Origin: Granulosicoccus sp045106475 | Lineage (GTDB): Bacteria > Pseudomonadota > Gammaproteobacteria > Granulosicoccales > Granulosicoccaceae | Direction of reading: 5' to 3' | NCBI GenBank assembly: GCA_045106475.1 | Contig: JBGCEO010000010.1 | Location: forward strand, 24,836-88,835 | Length of the DNA: 64,000 nucleotides | In this document: in pieces, positions 35,300 to 44,341 of the stretch | Position numbering within the stretch: position 1 is the first letter of the stretch | How the letters are laid out: every line of letters begins with the position of its first letter | Program-made: the position numbers and the translations under genes | The notes under the pieces: model-generated | Told to the model about the DNA's origin: nothing | What the model saw: only the letters and a program-made list of their open reading frames with translations | Databases searched by the model: none

Positions 35300-38071
35300 C
35301 TAGGCCGCTTCCTCCACTCCTATAACCATGTCAGATGTGGCCTCGATGAACGAGCTTACATCCAATAGCTCGGTAACTTGACCTTGAATGGAAGCAGTAC
35401 CCAAAACGCCTTGTCGACTGGATTTACCGCGAATCTCAAGAACCTCATCAACAACATCAACTATCTCTCTAACAACCAGCCCTATCTGCGAACCCTCGCT
35501 ACCAAATACAACCACCTGGATTAATTCGGATTCTTCCTCGACATCGACTGTTTTACGTCGCTCATCAAGAAAATCGGAGAGTTGAACAAGTGGCAGAATC
35601 TGTCCTCGATACTGTACGACCTGTAAATCACCAGTAAACTCGGTATCCCTTACCTCGAATTGCTCCAAACGGGCCACTCGGTTTAAGGGAATAGCCAACT
35701 TACCGTTGTTAGCAGTATTTACAAGAAGCAAAGTTTCACTATGCCCTATGTTTTCGCTCTCATCTTTAGTTAACTTGCTAATGGTACGGTCAGCCTTAGC
35801 GCCAAGTACCTTGGCCCGCAACCCAATACCCATGGTATCCAGAATAAGAGCAACCCGTCCGTCTCCCATGATGGTTGCACCAGCGAATACTGGAATATTT
35901 TTTAGTGCTTCGGCCAATGGCTTTACCACGATCTCTTGAGTATCACTTATTTGATCGACTACAAGTCCGAAACGGCGCTTCTCAGCCTGTAACACAACAA
36001 TATTTAGCGCTCCTTGTTCGGATGAGGCCAACATTAGTTCCTTATCGAGGTGCACCAAAGGGAGTAATTCACCACGAAGCCTATGTACAGGGCAACCATG
36101 TATGTGTTCAATCGCAGAGTGCTGATCCTCTTCATCTATTCGAATGAGTTCAATCAAATTGACCTGTGGAATTGCATAACGCTGATCAGCGGTAGATACA
36201 ATTAAGGCCGGCACGATCGCTAACGTCAGAGGCACTCTAATTTTAAAAACTGTGCCGCGGCCCACTTCCGTATCGAGATCGATTGCCCCGCTTATTTTCT
36301 CAATGTTGGTTTTAACCACGTCCATCCCAACTCCACGACCTGAGATGTTAGTGACAGCTTCAGCAGTAGAAAGGCCCGGTAAAAATATCATTTTGCAGGC
36401 CTCCTGGTCCGTCATCGCATCGGCTTGTTCCCGCGTGACCACACCATTTTCAATGGCTTTCTTTTTAATGTTCTCGGCTTTAATACCGCCACCATCATCT
36501 GATATCTCTATATGAACCTGCCCTCCCTCATGGAAAGCTCTCAACCGTAATATACCCTCTGCGGGTTTTCCAGCAGCTAGCCGCACCTCTGGATCTTCTA
36601 TGCCGTGGTCAACAGAGTTTCTAACTAAATGAGTAATGGGATCTTTCATTGCCTCAATCAAACTCTTATCCAGCTCAGTAGATTTACCTTCCATTTCTAC
36701 CCGAATCTGTTTGCCGCAAGCCCTGGACAAATCTCTCACAACTCTGGGTAACTTGGCCCAAACGCTATGAATTGGTTGCATGCGGGTTTGCATGACACCT
36801 TCCTGAAGCTCACTAGTTATGAGATTTAAACGCTGAGCCGCGGCAACTACCTGACTATTCTCATGTACACCGACATACTCAACTATCTGATTTCTTGCCA
36901 GAACGAGTTCTCCGACTAGATTCATCAATGCATCAAGCACCGGAACATCAACGCGAATGGATGCTTCTACTACATTGGACGATGCTTTATCGTTTGCTGC
37001 CTCAGTCTTGATTGTGGCAGATGCAGACTGTTCGGCATTACTAGTCAGAGTAATTGATTTTTTAGGCGCTTGGACGGGTGTATTTTCGCCAGTCACCGGC
37101 AAGTGCACCAGCTTGCTCTTTGACTCTGTTGCTACATCACGAGTACTGACAAGCTTCCCATGATCATTTAGCTCACTTAATATACCGAGAAGTTTTCTAT
37201 AACCCTTCTGCCCATCGTGCCCATGGTCGGCTATTTCCTGCAGCATGCCGCGCACGGCATCTACCATTCCCAGCAAACCAGTCGCTATTTCCTCACTGAT
37301 ACTGTATTCACCATCGCGAAGCTTGACTAGAAGGTTCTCACCTATATGTGTCACTTTCTCAAGTTTCTCAAACCCGAAAAATCCACAGGTACCCTTGATC
37401 GTGTGCATGGTTCTAAAAATCGACGACAATAGATCGCGATTGTCAGGGTCTTCTTCTAACTCAATCAACTCACTATCTACCTGATCAAGGTTCTCAAAAC
37501 TTTCTTGCAGGAAATCTTTGAGAACCTCTTGCATCTCTTCATCCAGTTCAATGACAGGAGAAAGCGCTTCCAAGTCATCGTCTTGATCGGTAGGATTCTC
37601 CGTGCTCACTGCATCCACAGTAGGAGTGGTGTCGTCCCCAGTAGCTGCGTACTGAGCAGAAGTTTCGGCGTCTGCTTGTTTGCTATTATCACTGTCTTGT
37701 TTGAGTGTCCTTGCCTCCAATCTTGTAATAAGACTCCCATAGTCTCCAGCATCAGCACCCGTTGAATCTATTGTATCCAGCAGCTCGCCAACTGCATCGA
37801 CCAGTTCCAGCAATAGACTACTTATCTCACTATCAATAGGGCATACGCCCTCTCGCACTTTGTCCAGCAAGTCTTCACCGATGTGAGTGACTTCCTCAAG
37901 GATCGGATAACCCAGAAAACCGCATCCTCCCTTAATGGTGTGGATAATTCTAAACACTCTGGATAGAGTCTCACTACAGGCAGGGTTTTCTTCCAGACTC
38001 ACTAAATCCAGAGTTAATTGCGCCAGCCCTTCTCGGCTCTCCAGCAGAAACTCATTAGCAGTATCAACCAT
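35300..38071 (-). CDS. cheA: Chemotaxis histidine kinase CheA with two Hpt and two CheW domains
   Basis: CheA phosphorylates CheY and CheB on signals from receptors. The 923-residue protein has two Hpt domains, phospho-sites His44 (IIHTIKGGCGFLG) and His223 (TMHTIKGTCGFFG). An acidic linker joins them. The dimerisation helix follows (about 370-440), then the ATPase domain with N-box (HLVRNSVDHG, 481-490), G1 (DDGGGI, 525-530) and G2 (GRGVGMDVV, 578-586). Two CheW-like domains end it, about 615-755 and 775-910. I see no CheY-binding P2 domain. A cheB gene is upstream on the same strand after 453 bases. The duplication at both ends is unusual compared with the enteric CheA. Confidence 0.93.
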   Translation of the reverse strand: MVDTANEFLLESREGLAQLTLDLVSLEENPACSETLSRVFRIIHTIKGGCGFLGYPILEEVTHIGEDLLDKVREGVCPIDSEISSLLLELVDAVGELLDTIDSTGADAGDYGSLITRLEARTLKQDSDNSKQADAETSAQYAATGDDTTPTVDAVSTENPTDQDDDLEALSPVIELDEEMQEVLKDFLQESFENLDQVDSELIELEEDPDNRDLLSSIFRTMHTIKGTCGFFGFEKLEKVTHIGENLLVKLRDGEYSISEEIATGLLGMVDAVRGMLQEIADHGHDGQKGYRKLLGILSELNDHGKLVSTRDVATESKSKLVHLPVTGENTPVQAPKKSITLTSNAEQSASATIKTEAANDKASSNVVEASIRVDVPVLDALMNLVGELVLARNQIVEYVGVHENSQVVAAAQRLNLITSELQEGVMQTRMQPIHSVWAKLPRVVRDLSRACGKQIRVEMEGKSTELDKSLIEAMKDPITHLVRNSVDHGIEDPEVRLAAGKPAEGILRLRAFHEGGQVHIEISDDGGGIKAENIKKKAIENGVVTREQADAMTDQEACKMIFLPGLSTAEAVTNISGRGVGMDVVKTNIEKISGAIDLDTEVGRGTVFKIRVPLTLAIVPALIVSTADQRYAIPQVNLIELIRIDEEDQHSAIEHIHGCPVHRLRGELLPLVHLDKELMLASSEQGALNIVVLQAEKRRFGLVVDQISDTQEIVVKPLAEALKNIPVFAGATIMGDGRVALILDTMGIGLRAKVLGAKADRTISKLTKDESENIGHSETLLLVNTANNGKLAIPLNRVARLEQFEVRDTEFTGDLQVVQYRGQILPLVQLSDFLDERRKTVDVEEESELIQVVVFGSEGSQIGLVVREIVDVVDEVLEIRGKSSRQGVLGTASIQGQVTELLDVSSFIEATSDMVIGVEEAA

Positions 38072-38524
38072 TGTGGATGCACCCGTTTTTGATTCGAATA
38101 TTTTTCTGCTTAAACATGTAACCCAACGGCATTACCACGCTGTTACATGAGAGATCGACTCTATCTTTCTGTGCTTTGGACAAGCTCGCCTTAATCATCT
38201 AATTTCAGAACCATTCAGAGTGTGTTAACACATTCCCAACAAAGGTGATTGCGGGCCATCAAAGAGCCTGTAAATAGCAAACAGATATAGCTAAGCTATC
38301 AAGCACCGAGCACAAAGCTAAATTTTAGACGGACTCCCTTTGCTCTGTTATCGTCTAAATCGCTTTCACACTTGATGTATGAACAACATGCTACCGTTAG
38401 ATAGGATCTTGGTTCAACACGCCTATTTTCAAACAGTAATAAGTAAATCAATCAATACTTAACTGAGCGAAAACACAGCATTGCGACACATTGCAAGCTT
38501 CCTGGGCCGCGTCAGGGCAAACAG
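38072..38524. other. Gene-free stretch between cheB and cheA
   Basis: About 450 bases without a gene. An 8-bp inverted repeat (TTTAGACG at 38324-38331, CGTCTAAA at 38352-38359; 20-base loop) is visible, as is a short palindrome ATAGCTaAGCTAT near 38287. The size suggests that cheA has its own promoter here, rather than depending on cheB readthrough, but I cannot identify it. Confidence 0.4.
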
Positions 38525-39616
38525 TTACTTCAGCAGCTTATTCAACGCTGGGGCTAACAGGTGAAGATGGATATCGAAGTCATGAGCATTAGTGGAAAAC
38601 GCTTTTCCTGGCATGCCCCAGACGGCACTACTAGCCTCGTCTTGAATCATCGTAAGCGCACCGCCTTCCTTCATCGCTTTGAGCCCCGCCGCACCATCTT
38701 CACCCATGCCAGTCATGAGAACACCTACTGAACAATGAGGAGCATATTGAGCAACACTCTCAAACAGCAGATCAATAGAAGGTCGGTGCCCATTGACAGG
38801 ATCGCCCCCCCATAACCTCCATTGATACCCATCTCCATCGGCAAACAACTTCAGGTGTTGATCCCCTGGAGACAAATAGACTTGACCTGCAGCAAGCCTA
38901 TCGCCGTGTTGTGCAACTCGCACATCCAATATAGACAGCTCATCAAGTCGCTTGGCAAATGACTCGATAAAGTTTGCCGGCATGTGTTGCGCAACGACCA
39001 AGACAGAACTGCGATCCTCGAAGCCTTTCAAGAACACTCCTAAAGCCTCGGGCCCTCCTGTAGATGCGCCGATTGCTATCAATTTATTGATTGTTGCACT
39101 AACGTTTTGAGCGCGGTCCAGTTTTTCACTGCATCTTGTTAAATCCGGAACTTCGCCAACCGTCGCTAATTTACTTTCCGACCTCAGGTTTACTGTGGCT
39201 GCTGATTTTACTTTCATAATCAGCTCGCTTATATAATCCTCTAGCGACACAGCACTCCTGGCGCTGTGCTTTGGCATAAAATCTACGGCACCCGCCTGCA
39301 GCGCGTCAATCGTCGCGGTAGCTCCGACGCTGGTCCACGAAGAGAACATAACAACGGGGATTGGATCAGTGCGCATTAGGTTCTTCAGGAACGTTACACC
39401 ATCCATGCGAGGCATTTCGACATCCAGGGTAATAACATCCGGTCTGACTTTCTTTATAAGGTCTCTAGCTTCAAAAGGATCATGGGCCATCCCCACCACC
39501 TCCAAAGAAGGATCTTCAGAAAAGGTGGCTTCCAGGAATCTACAAACAGTGCGTGAATCATCAACAACAAGAACTTTGATTCTGGCATCAGTGTGTCTAG
39601 CGGCAGTGTTTTTCAT
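38525..39616 (-). CDS. cheB: Chemotaxis methylesterase CheB (copy 1, near cheA)
   Basis: CheB removes methyl groups from receptors when phosphorylated and deamidates glutamines. The 363 residues contain a receiver domain (acidic pair DD at 19-20, phospho-site Asp65 in TLDVEMPRMDG) and a methylesterase domain with the catalytic triad visible as GASTGGPEAL (Ser), AQHMPANF (His) and MTGMGEDGAAGL (Asp). It lies upstream of cheA on the same strand. A second, longer CheB is encoded at 52195-53364, so the cell has at least two. Confidence 0.94.
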   Translation of the reverse strand: MKNTAARHTDARIKVLVVDDSRTVCRFLEATFSEDPSLEVVGMAHDPFEARDLIKKVRPDVITLDVEMPRMDGVTFLKNLMRTDPIPVVMFSSWTSVGATATIDALQAGAVDFMPKHSARSAVSLEDYISELIMKVKSAATVNLRSESKLATVGEVPDLTRCSEKLDRAQNVSATINKLIAIGASTGGPEALGVFLKGFEDRSSVLVVAQHMPANFIESFAKRLDELSILDVRVAQHGDRLAAGQVYLSPGDQHLKLFADGDGYQWRLWGGDPVNGHRPSIDLLFESVAQYAPHCSVGVLMTGMGEDGAAGLKAMKEGGALTMIQDEASSAVWGMPGKAFSTNAHDFDIHLHLLAPALNKLLK

Positions 39617-39918
39617 GAGATATCTCTTACCATTGGAAATCTACATAACTCATAAATTCCCTGTTCTTAACTCAAACCGTTGATAAGAAAATAGGCAACA
39701 GATAAGCTCATCAATTGAAACATTGAGATCTGTCGATGCGTTGTGAGAATGTTAACTCACAGGTACTTGCTGATTTATAAAGCTGCATAGGTTGCTATCG
39801 ACCCTGCCTCTAATCGCTTTATGGCTTAGAACAAGACTGTGTTAGCTACTATCGAGGGGTTAACTGAATTGTTACAATGCAAATATTGGCAGACTAAGAG
39901 ACAGCTGCTGCAAGATCA
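39617..39918. other. Gene-free stretch upstream of cheB
   Basis: About 300 bases with no gene between the priA stop and the cheB start, presumably holding the cheB promoter. A 6-bp inverted repeat TGTGAG/CTCACA with an 8-base spacer is at 39742-39761. It resembles a CRP site but the spacing is wrong. Confidence 0.35.
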
Positions 39919-42105
39919 TTAAAATAAATCAACGGGGTCGACATCTATCGACCACCGGCAACGTCGAGCCCCGCTCATTCCATCAATTTCTACACACAGT
40001 TGCGACAAACTATCATTTAGCGTTGATCGTTTATCTGACTGTAAAAGCAGCTGAGCCCGATAACGGCCGCCCATCCGCTCCATAGGTGCAGGCGCTGGGC
40101 CCAGCACATCCAGCTTACCTCGCTTGTTGCACTCCATAAACTCCGCAATCTGTCGCAAGAACGCGTGTGCTTCACGACCGTCAGCGGCCTCAGCCCGCAC
40201 CAAAGCCATAAATGAAAAGGGCGGTAGCTCCGCTAACTTTCGATCGTCCATCGCAATATCAGCAAAGGGTCCATAACCGTCTTTGACCAGCGTTTGCAGC
40301 ATCGGGTTATCAGGATTTCGTGTTTGCACCAGAACTGCACCTGCGCGCTTTTCTCGCCCCGCTCTGCCGGCAACCTGCACCACGAGTTGACCCATATGTT
40401 CCAGGGAACGAAAATCGGTACCGAACAACCCGCGATCTGCATCCAGTATTCCCACCAATGTTAACTCCGGGAAGTGGTGACCCTTGGCCAGCATCTGTGT
40501 GCCCACCAGAATGCGCGCCTCGCCTGACGTCGCTCGCGCCAATTGATGCACTAGAGATCCTTTTGCTCTCGTGCTATCCCGATCAATGCGCGCGATAGGC
40601 ACATCCGGAAAAACCTCTTCAAGAGCTTGGGCTATACGTTCTGTTCCATAACCTACTCTATCCAGATTCGCGGAGTTGCAGCTCTCGCAAGCAACAGGCA
40701 GCGGACGCTCAGAACCGCAATGATGACAACGCAGTTTCCCCATTCTTGCATGAACCGTCATGTGCGCATCACAGCGTCTGCAATCTGCAGGCGCACCACA
40801 GTCATTACACAGTAAAGTCGGCGCAAAGCCACGTCGGTTTATGAACACAAGCACTTGTCCATCCGCATCCAGATGTTGTCGAATCGCATCTATCAGGCGA
40901 TCGCTCATCCCTTCAATCAGCTTTCGTCGCCGAATATCCATCAGCCCCATACCGGGTGGGACTGCATCACCAGCTCGTCGCGTTAATAGCAACTCGCTAA
41001 AGCGCCCTGCCAGGACATTGTTGAGGCTCTCGAACGAAGGCGTTGCAGAACCCAATACCACTGGGCAGCCATTGTTGCGGCCGCGCATCAATGCCAAGTC
41101 GCGAGCATGGTAGCGAAAACCATCCTGCTGCTTCAGGGACCCATCATGCTCTTCATCGACGATAATCAGGCCAAGCCGAGGTATCGGAGCAAGCACACTA
41201 GAGCGAGTGCCGATAATCACATCAGCATAGCCATGAGAGGCGCACAGCCAATTCTGCAAGCGCTCCGTATCGTTAAGAGCCGAATGCAAACTCACCAGAC
41301 AACCGCTTAGTCTTTGCTCGAACCGGCTCATCAATTGAGGGGTGAGCGAGATCTCAGGTACCACAACCAGGATTTGCAAACCTTGTGCGATAGCCGCCTC
41401 AATGCAGCGTAAATAAACTTCCGTCTTACCACTCCCGGTAACGCCCTTGAGTAAAAACGGTTGGAAATTTCCTAGCTTGGCGGTGATGGCAGAGACAGCC
41501 ACAGATTGTTCTTCAAACAAATCGGGGCCGCTGCTTACAGACTTGTTTTGTGGCACTTGAATGGCCAAATCGCAAGCTACCCAGCCTTTCGCAACCAATG
41601 GTTTCAAAGACGCGCGCCATCTCGGGCTGATTTGTGCGAGTACGTCTGAGGCCACCGGCTTGCCTGCCAGCTCAGATAGGTAATCTACCAATTGCTGCTG
41701 TACAACCGCCGCTTTGGGGACTTGCACGGATTCATCACCGGGTACCCATCGATAAAATTCACGTTGTGTAATCTCGGCAGGTTTACCTTTTCTCAACAAT
41801 ACTGGCAACGCCGCTGTCAGAACTTCCCCAATGGGGTGGTGATAATAGCGACTGGCCCAGTGCAACAGTTGCATTATGTCTGCAGACAAAACCGGTTCTA
41901 CATCGTGCACCTGAGCAACTTTACGCAGCTTGGATTCTGGAACGGCACTTTTTGCAACAGGACCTATCACTATCCCGATGACCTGCCGCCGCCCAAACGG
42001 GACAGTGACACGTATGCCCGGCAAAATCGGCTGTGAGTCGGGCCAACGGTAGTCGAACACACCGTACAAGGGGGAAGGCACTGCTACTTGCACTAACAGA
42101 TTCAT
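39919..42105 (-). CDS. priA: Primosomal replication restart helicase PriA
   Basis: PriA recognises stalled forks and D-loops and reloads DnaB. The ATG at 42105 gives 728 residues, close to E. coli PriA. A TTG at 42120 would add only five residues. Visible are Walker A (GVTGSGKTEVYL), the DEEH box (IVDEEHDGSLK) and the cysteine-rich zinc segment (CNDCGAPADCRRC ... CHHCGSERPLPVACESC), which is needed for primosome assembly. Upstream lies a cluster of DnaA boxes. Confidence 0.95.
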   Translation of the reverse strand: MNLLVQVAVPSPLYGVFDYRWPDSQPILPGIRVTVPFGRRQVIGIVIGPVAKSAVPESKLRKVAQVHDVEPVLSADIMQLLHWASRYYHHPIGEVLTAALPVLLRKGKPAEITQREFYRWVPGDESVQVPKAAVVQQQLVDYLSELAGKPVASDVLAQISPRWRASLKPLVAKGWVACDLAIQVPQNKSVSSGPDLFEEQSVAVSAITAKLGNFQPFLLKGVTGSGKTEVYLRCIEAAIAQGLQILVVVPEISLTPQLMSRFEQRLSGCLVSLHSALNDTERLQNWLCASHGYADVIIGTRSSVLAPIPRLGLIIVDEEHDGSLKQQDGFRYHARDLALMRGRNNGCPVVLGSATPSFESLNNVLAGRFSELLLTRRAGDAVPPGMGLMDIRRRKLIEGMSDRLIDAIRQHLDADGQVLVFINRRGFAPTLLCNDCGAPADCRRCDAHMTVHARMGKLRCHHCGSERPLPVACESCNSANLDRVGYGTERIAQALEEVFPDVPIARIDRDSTRAKGSLVHQLARATSGEARILVGTQMLAKGHHFPELTLVGILDADRGLFGTDFRSLEHMGQLVVQVAGRAGREKRAGAVLVQTRNPDNPMLQTLVKDGYGPFADIAMDDRKLAELPPFSFMALVRAEAADGREAHAFLRQIAEFMECNKRGKLDVLGPAPAPMERMGGRYRAQLLLQSDKRSTLNDSLSQLCVEIDGMSGARRCRWSIDVDPVDLF

Positions 42106-42197
42106 TGACTTAGCGCTCAAACCTTACCCAAGCTGATTGTATGAGTTTAGAAATTGACGCCTCACCGGGCTGCCGACGACGCCAATTTTTTTGCACC

Positions 42198-42232
42198 TTA
42201 TCCACAAAATCTGTGGATAACCTTGTGGACAA
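42198..42232. promoter_or_regulatory. DnaA-box cluster upstream of priA
   Basis: TTATCCACA at 42198-42206 and its inverse TGTGGATAA at 42212-42220 are two exact DnaA boxes facing each other with five bases between. TGTGGACAA at 42224-42232 is a one-mismatch copy. Together they could bind DnaA to control priA or to titrate or load DnaA. Confidence 0.7.
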
Positions 42233-42401
42233 ACAGTCCAAACGCTTGGCAAGCCCAGAAAATTTAACGCTCCTGTCAAATTGCATATTATTTGAACAAA
42301 AGCCATTAATTTAATAATTTCAATAAGTTACAGGTATATTATTAAGTAATATCATTAACAACTACACGAAACTATACAGCTCAGCAATGCCTTTTCAATG
42401 T

Positions 42402-42410
42402 TGTGCATAA
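42402..42410. promoter_or_regulatory. Further DnaA box
   Basis: TGTGCATAA is the inverse of TTATGCACA, which fits the TTATNCACA consensus. It lies beyond the AT-rich block, 170 bases from the main cluster. Confidence 0.55.
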
Positions 42411-42581
42411 GGTTTGGAAAAATATTTTGACGTCAAGCACCAATGACGACAAATTATGGTCATTTAACAGTTATTCGCAGTATAAGCAGGTGTTTTGGCG
42501 GCACAGCTGATCAATTTTACGACAATAAAATGGCAGTCGGAGAAAGAATCGAAAACTGAGCTGGTATCCAAAGTGTTGAGT

Positions 42582-43970
42582 TCAGTCCAACCCTTTTATT
42601 GACATGATTAAGTCCTGCACTGTATTGCGCGCATCACCAAATAACACGCGAGTGACCGGCGCAAACAAGAGGCGGTTTTCTACCCCGGCGTAGCCTGTTC
42701 CATCACCACGTTTCAACACGATCACGTGCTTGGCCCGGTCGACATCCAGAATGGGCATACCGTATAGAGGTGATTCCTTATCATCGCGCGCGGCAGGATT
42801 AACGATATCGTTAGCGCCTACGACCAACACCACGTCCACTTGAGAAAACTCGGCGTTGATATCGTTCAGGTCTTTGATTTTTTCGTACGGTACTCCGGCT
42901 TCAGCCAAGAGCACATTCATATGTCCGGGCATGCGACCAGCCACCGGGTGAATCGCAAAACCCGTTTTAACACCTCGCTCATCAAGCAGCTGAGTGAGTT
43001 CTCGCAGCTTGTGCTGCGCCTGAGCGGTTGCCATGCCATAGCCCGGTACAATCACCACGCGCCCCGCGTAAGCTATATCTACCGCTGCATCACGCGCATC
43101 TATTGTATTGACATGATCGCGCCTGCCAGGTTTGTCGTCACCGCCGGTAATGATGCCAAACCCTGAATACATGATTTCGCTGAGCCGTCGATTGACTGCC
43201 CTGGCCATCAGGCGAGTGAGAAGGGAGCCCGCTGCAAATACAATCGTACCGGCGACCATCATCGCCGGGTTGTCGAGCACAAATCCATCGAAAGCAACGG
43301 CAAGGCCTGTTAATGCGTTGTACAAGGAGATCAGCACCGGCATATCTGCTGCAGACGTAGGTAATGTCATGAGCAATCCAAACGATATTGCCAGTGCCAC
43401 AAATAACAGCAATAGAACAGGATGGGCAGTGGCCGAGGTTGCCAGTATCAAACCAAGCAAAAGCACCAATGCGCCATTGGCCAGATAAGCTACCTGCCGT
43501 TTGGCAAAACCCTCACGCCGGGAAAAGAAGCCTCGCAACCGAAAAAATGCGAAAAAGGAACCGGCAAAGGCTATGCAACCAATCAAGCCGCTCAACACGG
43601 CCAAAGACTTGTGAACAGGCCCGTAGTCAGACACATGTAATAGTACTAGCATGGCTATGCCCGCGGCTGCTAAACCGCCCAAGCCATTGTATAAAGCTAC
43701 CATCTGGGGGATATCGGTCATGTCCACTTTACGTGCATGCAACAGCGATAACAGCCCACCCAATATCATCGCAGCGACTATCAGTACATGGTTAGCACCC
43801 AGTTCCGGATGAAAAAACATCGAACTCACTGCTACAAACATACCAAGACCTGCACACCAGATACCGCTGCGCGCTCGCTTGGGAGAACTCAGCCTGCGCA
43901 AACCTATTACGAACATTACGGTTGCAAAAAACCAGGCAAGTTGCAAACCCAATGGCAAGGATTCGCTCAT
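42582..43970 (-). CDS. pntB: NAD(P) transhydrogenase subunit beta
   Basis: PntB is the inner-membrane subunit with the NADP(H)-binding domain III of proton-translocating transhydrogenase. The 462 residues comprise about nine hydrophobic helices and a C-terminal Rossmann-like domain with GYGMATAQAQHKL and VVGANDIVNPAARDD. The start overlaps the pntAB stop by four bases, so the three pnt genes are translationally coupled. The downstream 460-base region has no pnt gene. Confidence 0.95.
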   Translation of the reverse strand: MSESLPLGLQLAWFFATVMFVIGLRRLSSPKRARSGIWCAGLGMFVAVSSMFFHPELGANHVLIVAAMILGGLLSLLHARKVDMTDIPQMVALYNGLGGLAAAGIAMLVLLHVSDYGPVHKSLAVLSGLIGCIAFAGSFFAFFRLRGFFSRREGFAKRQVAYLANGALVLLLGLILATSATAHPVLLLLFVALAISFGLLMTLPTSAADMPVLISLYNALTGLAVAFDGFVLDNPAMMVAGTIVFAAGSLLTRLMARAVNRRLSEIMYSGFGIITGGDDKPGRRDHVNTIDARDAAVDIAYAGRVVIVPGYGMATAQAQHKLRELTQLLDERGVKTGFAIHPVAGRMPGHMNVLLAEAGVPYEKIKDLNDINAEFSQVDVVLVVGANDIVNPAARDDKESPLYGMPILDVDRAKHVIVLKRGDGTGYAGVENRLLFAPVTRVLFGDARNTVQDLIMSIKGLD

Positions 43971-44341
43971 AACTTGTTACTCGGCTTGGACATGACAGCC
44001 GGTACACGTCGGTCCTCTTCGGCAGGACTATCGTCGTCTTCGCCACTTGAGTTGGATAGCTTGCTGTTTTTGCTATTGAACAATGCAAGCATGCGATCAG
44101 TCACAATGAAACCACCTATTACATTGGCCGATGCCGCCACCACTGCAATAAAACCAATGATCTGCTCCAATCCAGAGCTTGCGCTCGAAAGCGCAAGCAT
44201 GGAACCACAGAGCACGATTCCATGAATGAAATTGGATCCAGACATCATTGGCGTATGCAAAATAGACGGAACTCGAGCAATAAGTACATAGCCAGCTACG
44301 GCCGCCAACAGCACCAGATAAAGCGCATCTACACCACTCAT
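43967..44341 (-). CDS. pntAB: NAD(P) transhydrogenase subunit alpha, membrane part
   Basis: This small 124-residue subunit carries the membrane helices (domain II) that in E. coli are fused to the C-terminus of PntA. The three- or four-helix segment LVLLAAVAGYVLIARVPSILHTPMMSG is typical of PntAB. The ATG at 44341 overlaps the pntAA stop by four bases. The last 35 residues are an acidic/serine-rich tail (SGEDDDSPAEEDR) without family equivalence. A split alpha subunit is the usual arrangement in Pseudomonas and Rhodospirillum. Confidence 0.92.
   Translation of the reverse strand: MSGVDALYLVLLAAVAGYVLIARVPSILHTPMMSGSNFIHGIVLCGSMLALSSASSGLEQIIGFIAVVAASANVIGGFIVTDRMLALFNSKNSKLSNSSGEDDDSPAEEDRRVPAVMSKPSNKL

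Larger units (their letters stand above)
42106..42581. other. AT-rich intergenic region between pntB and priA
   Basis: About 475 gene-free bases. The part nearer priA holds DnaA-box matches, followed by a markedly AT-rich block (about 42260-42365, e.g. TTAATTTAATAATTTC). The remainder shows no gene. The priA promoter must lie here. Confidence 0.6.

Noticed and set aside
39742..39761. CRP-like inverted repeat TGTGA/TCACA upstream of cheB
   Set aside because: The half-sites are ten bases apart instead of six, so it does not fit a CRP site.
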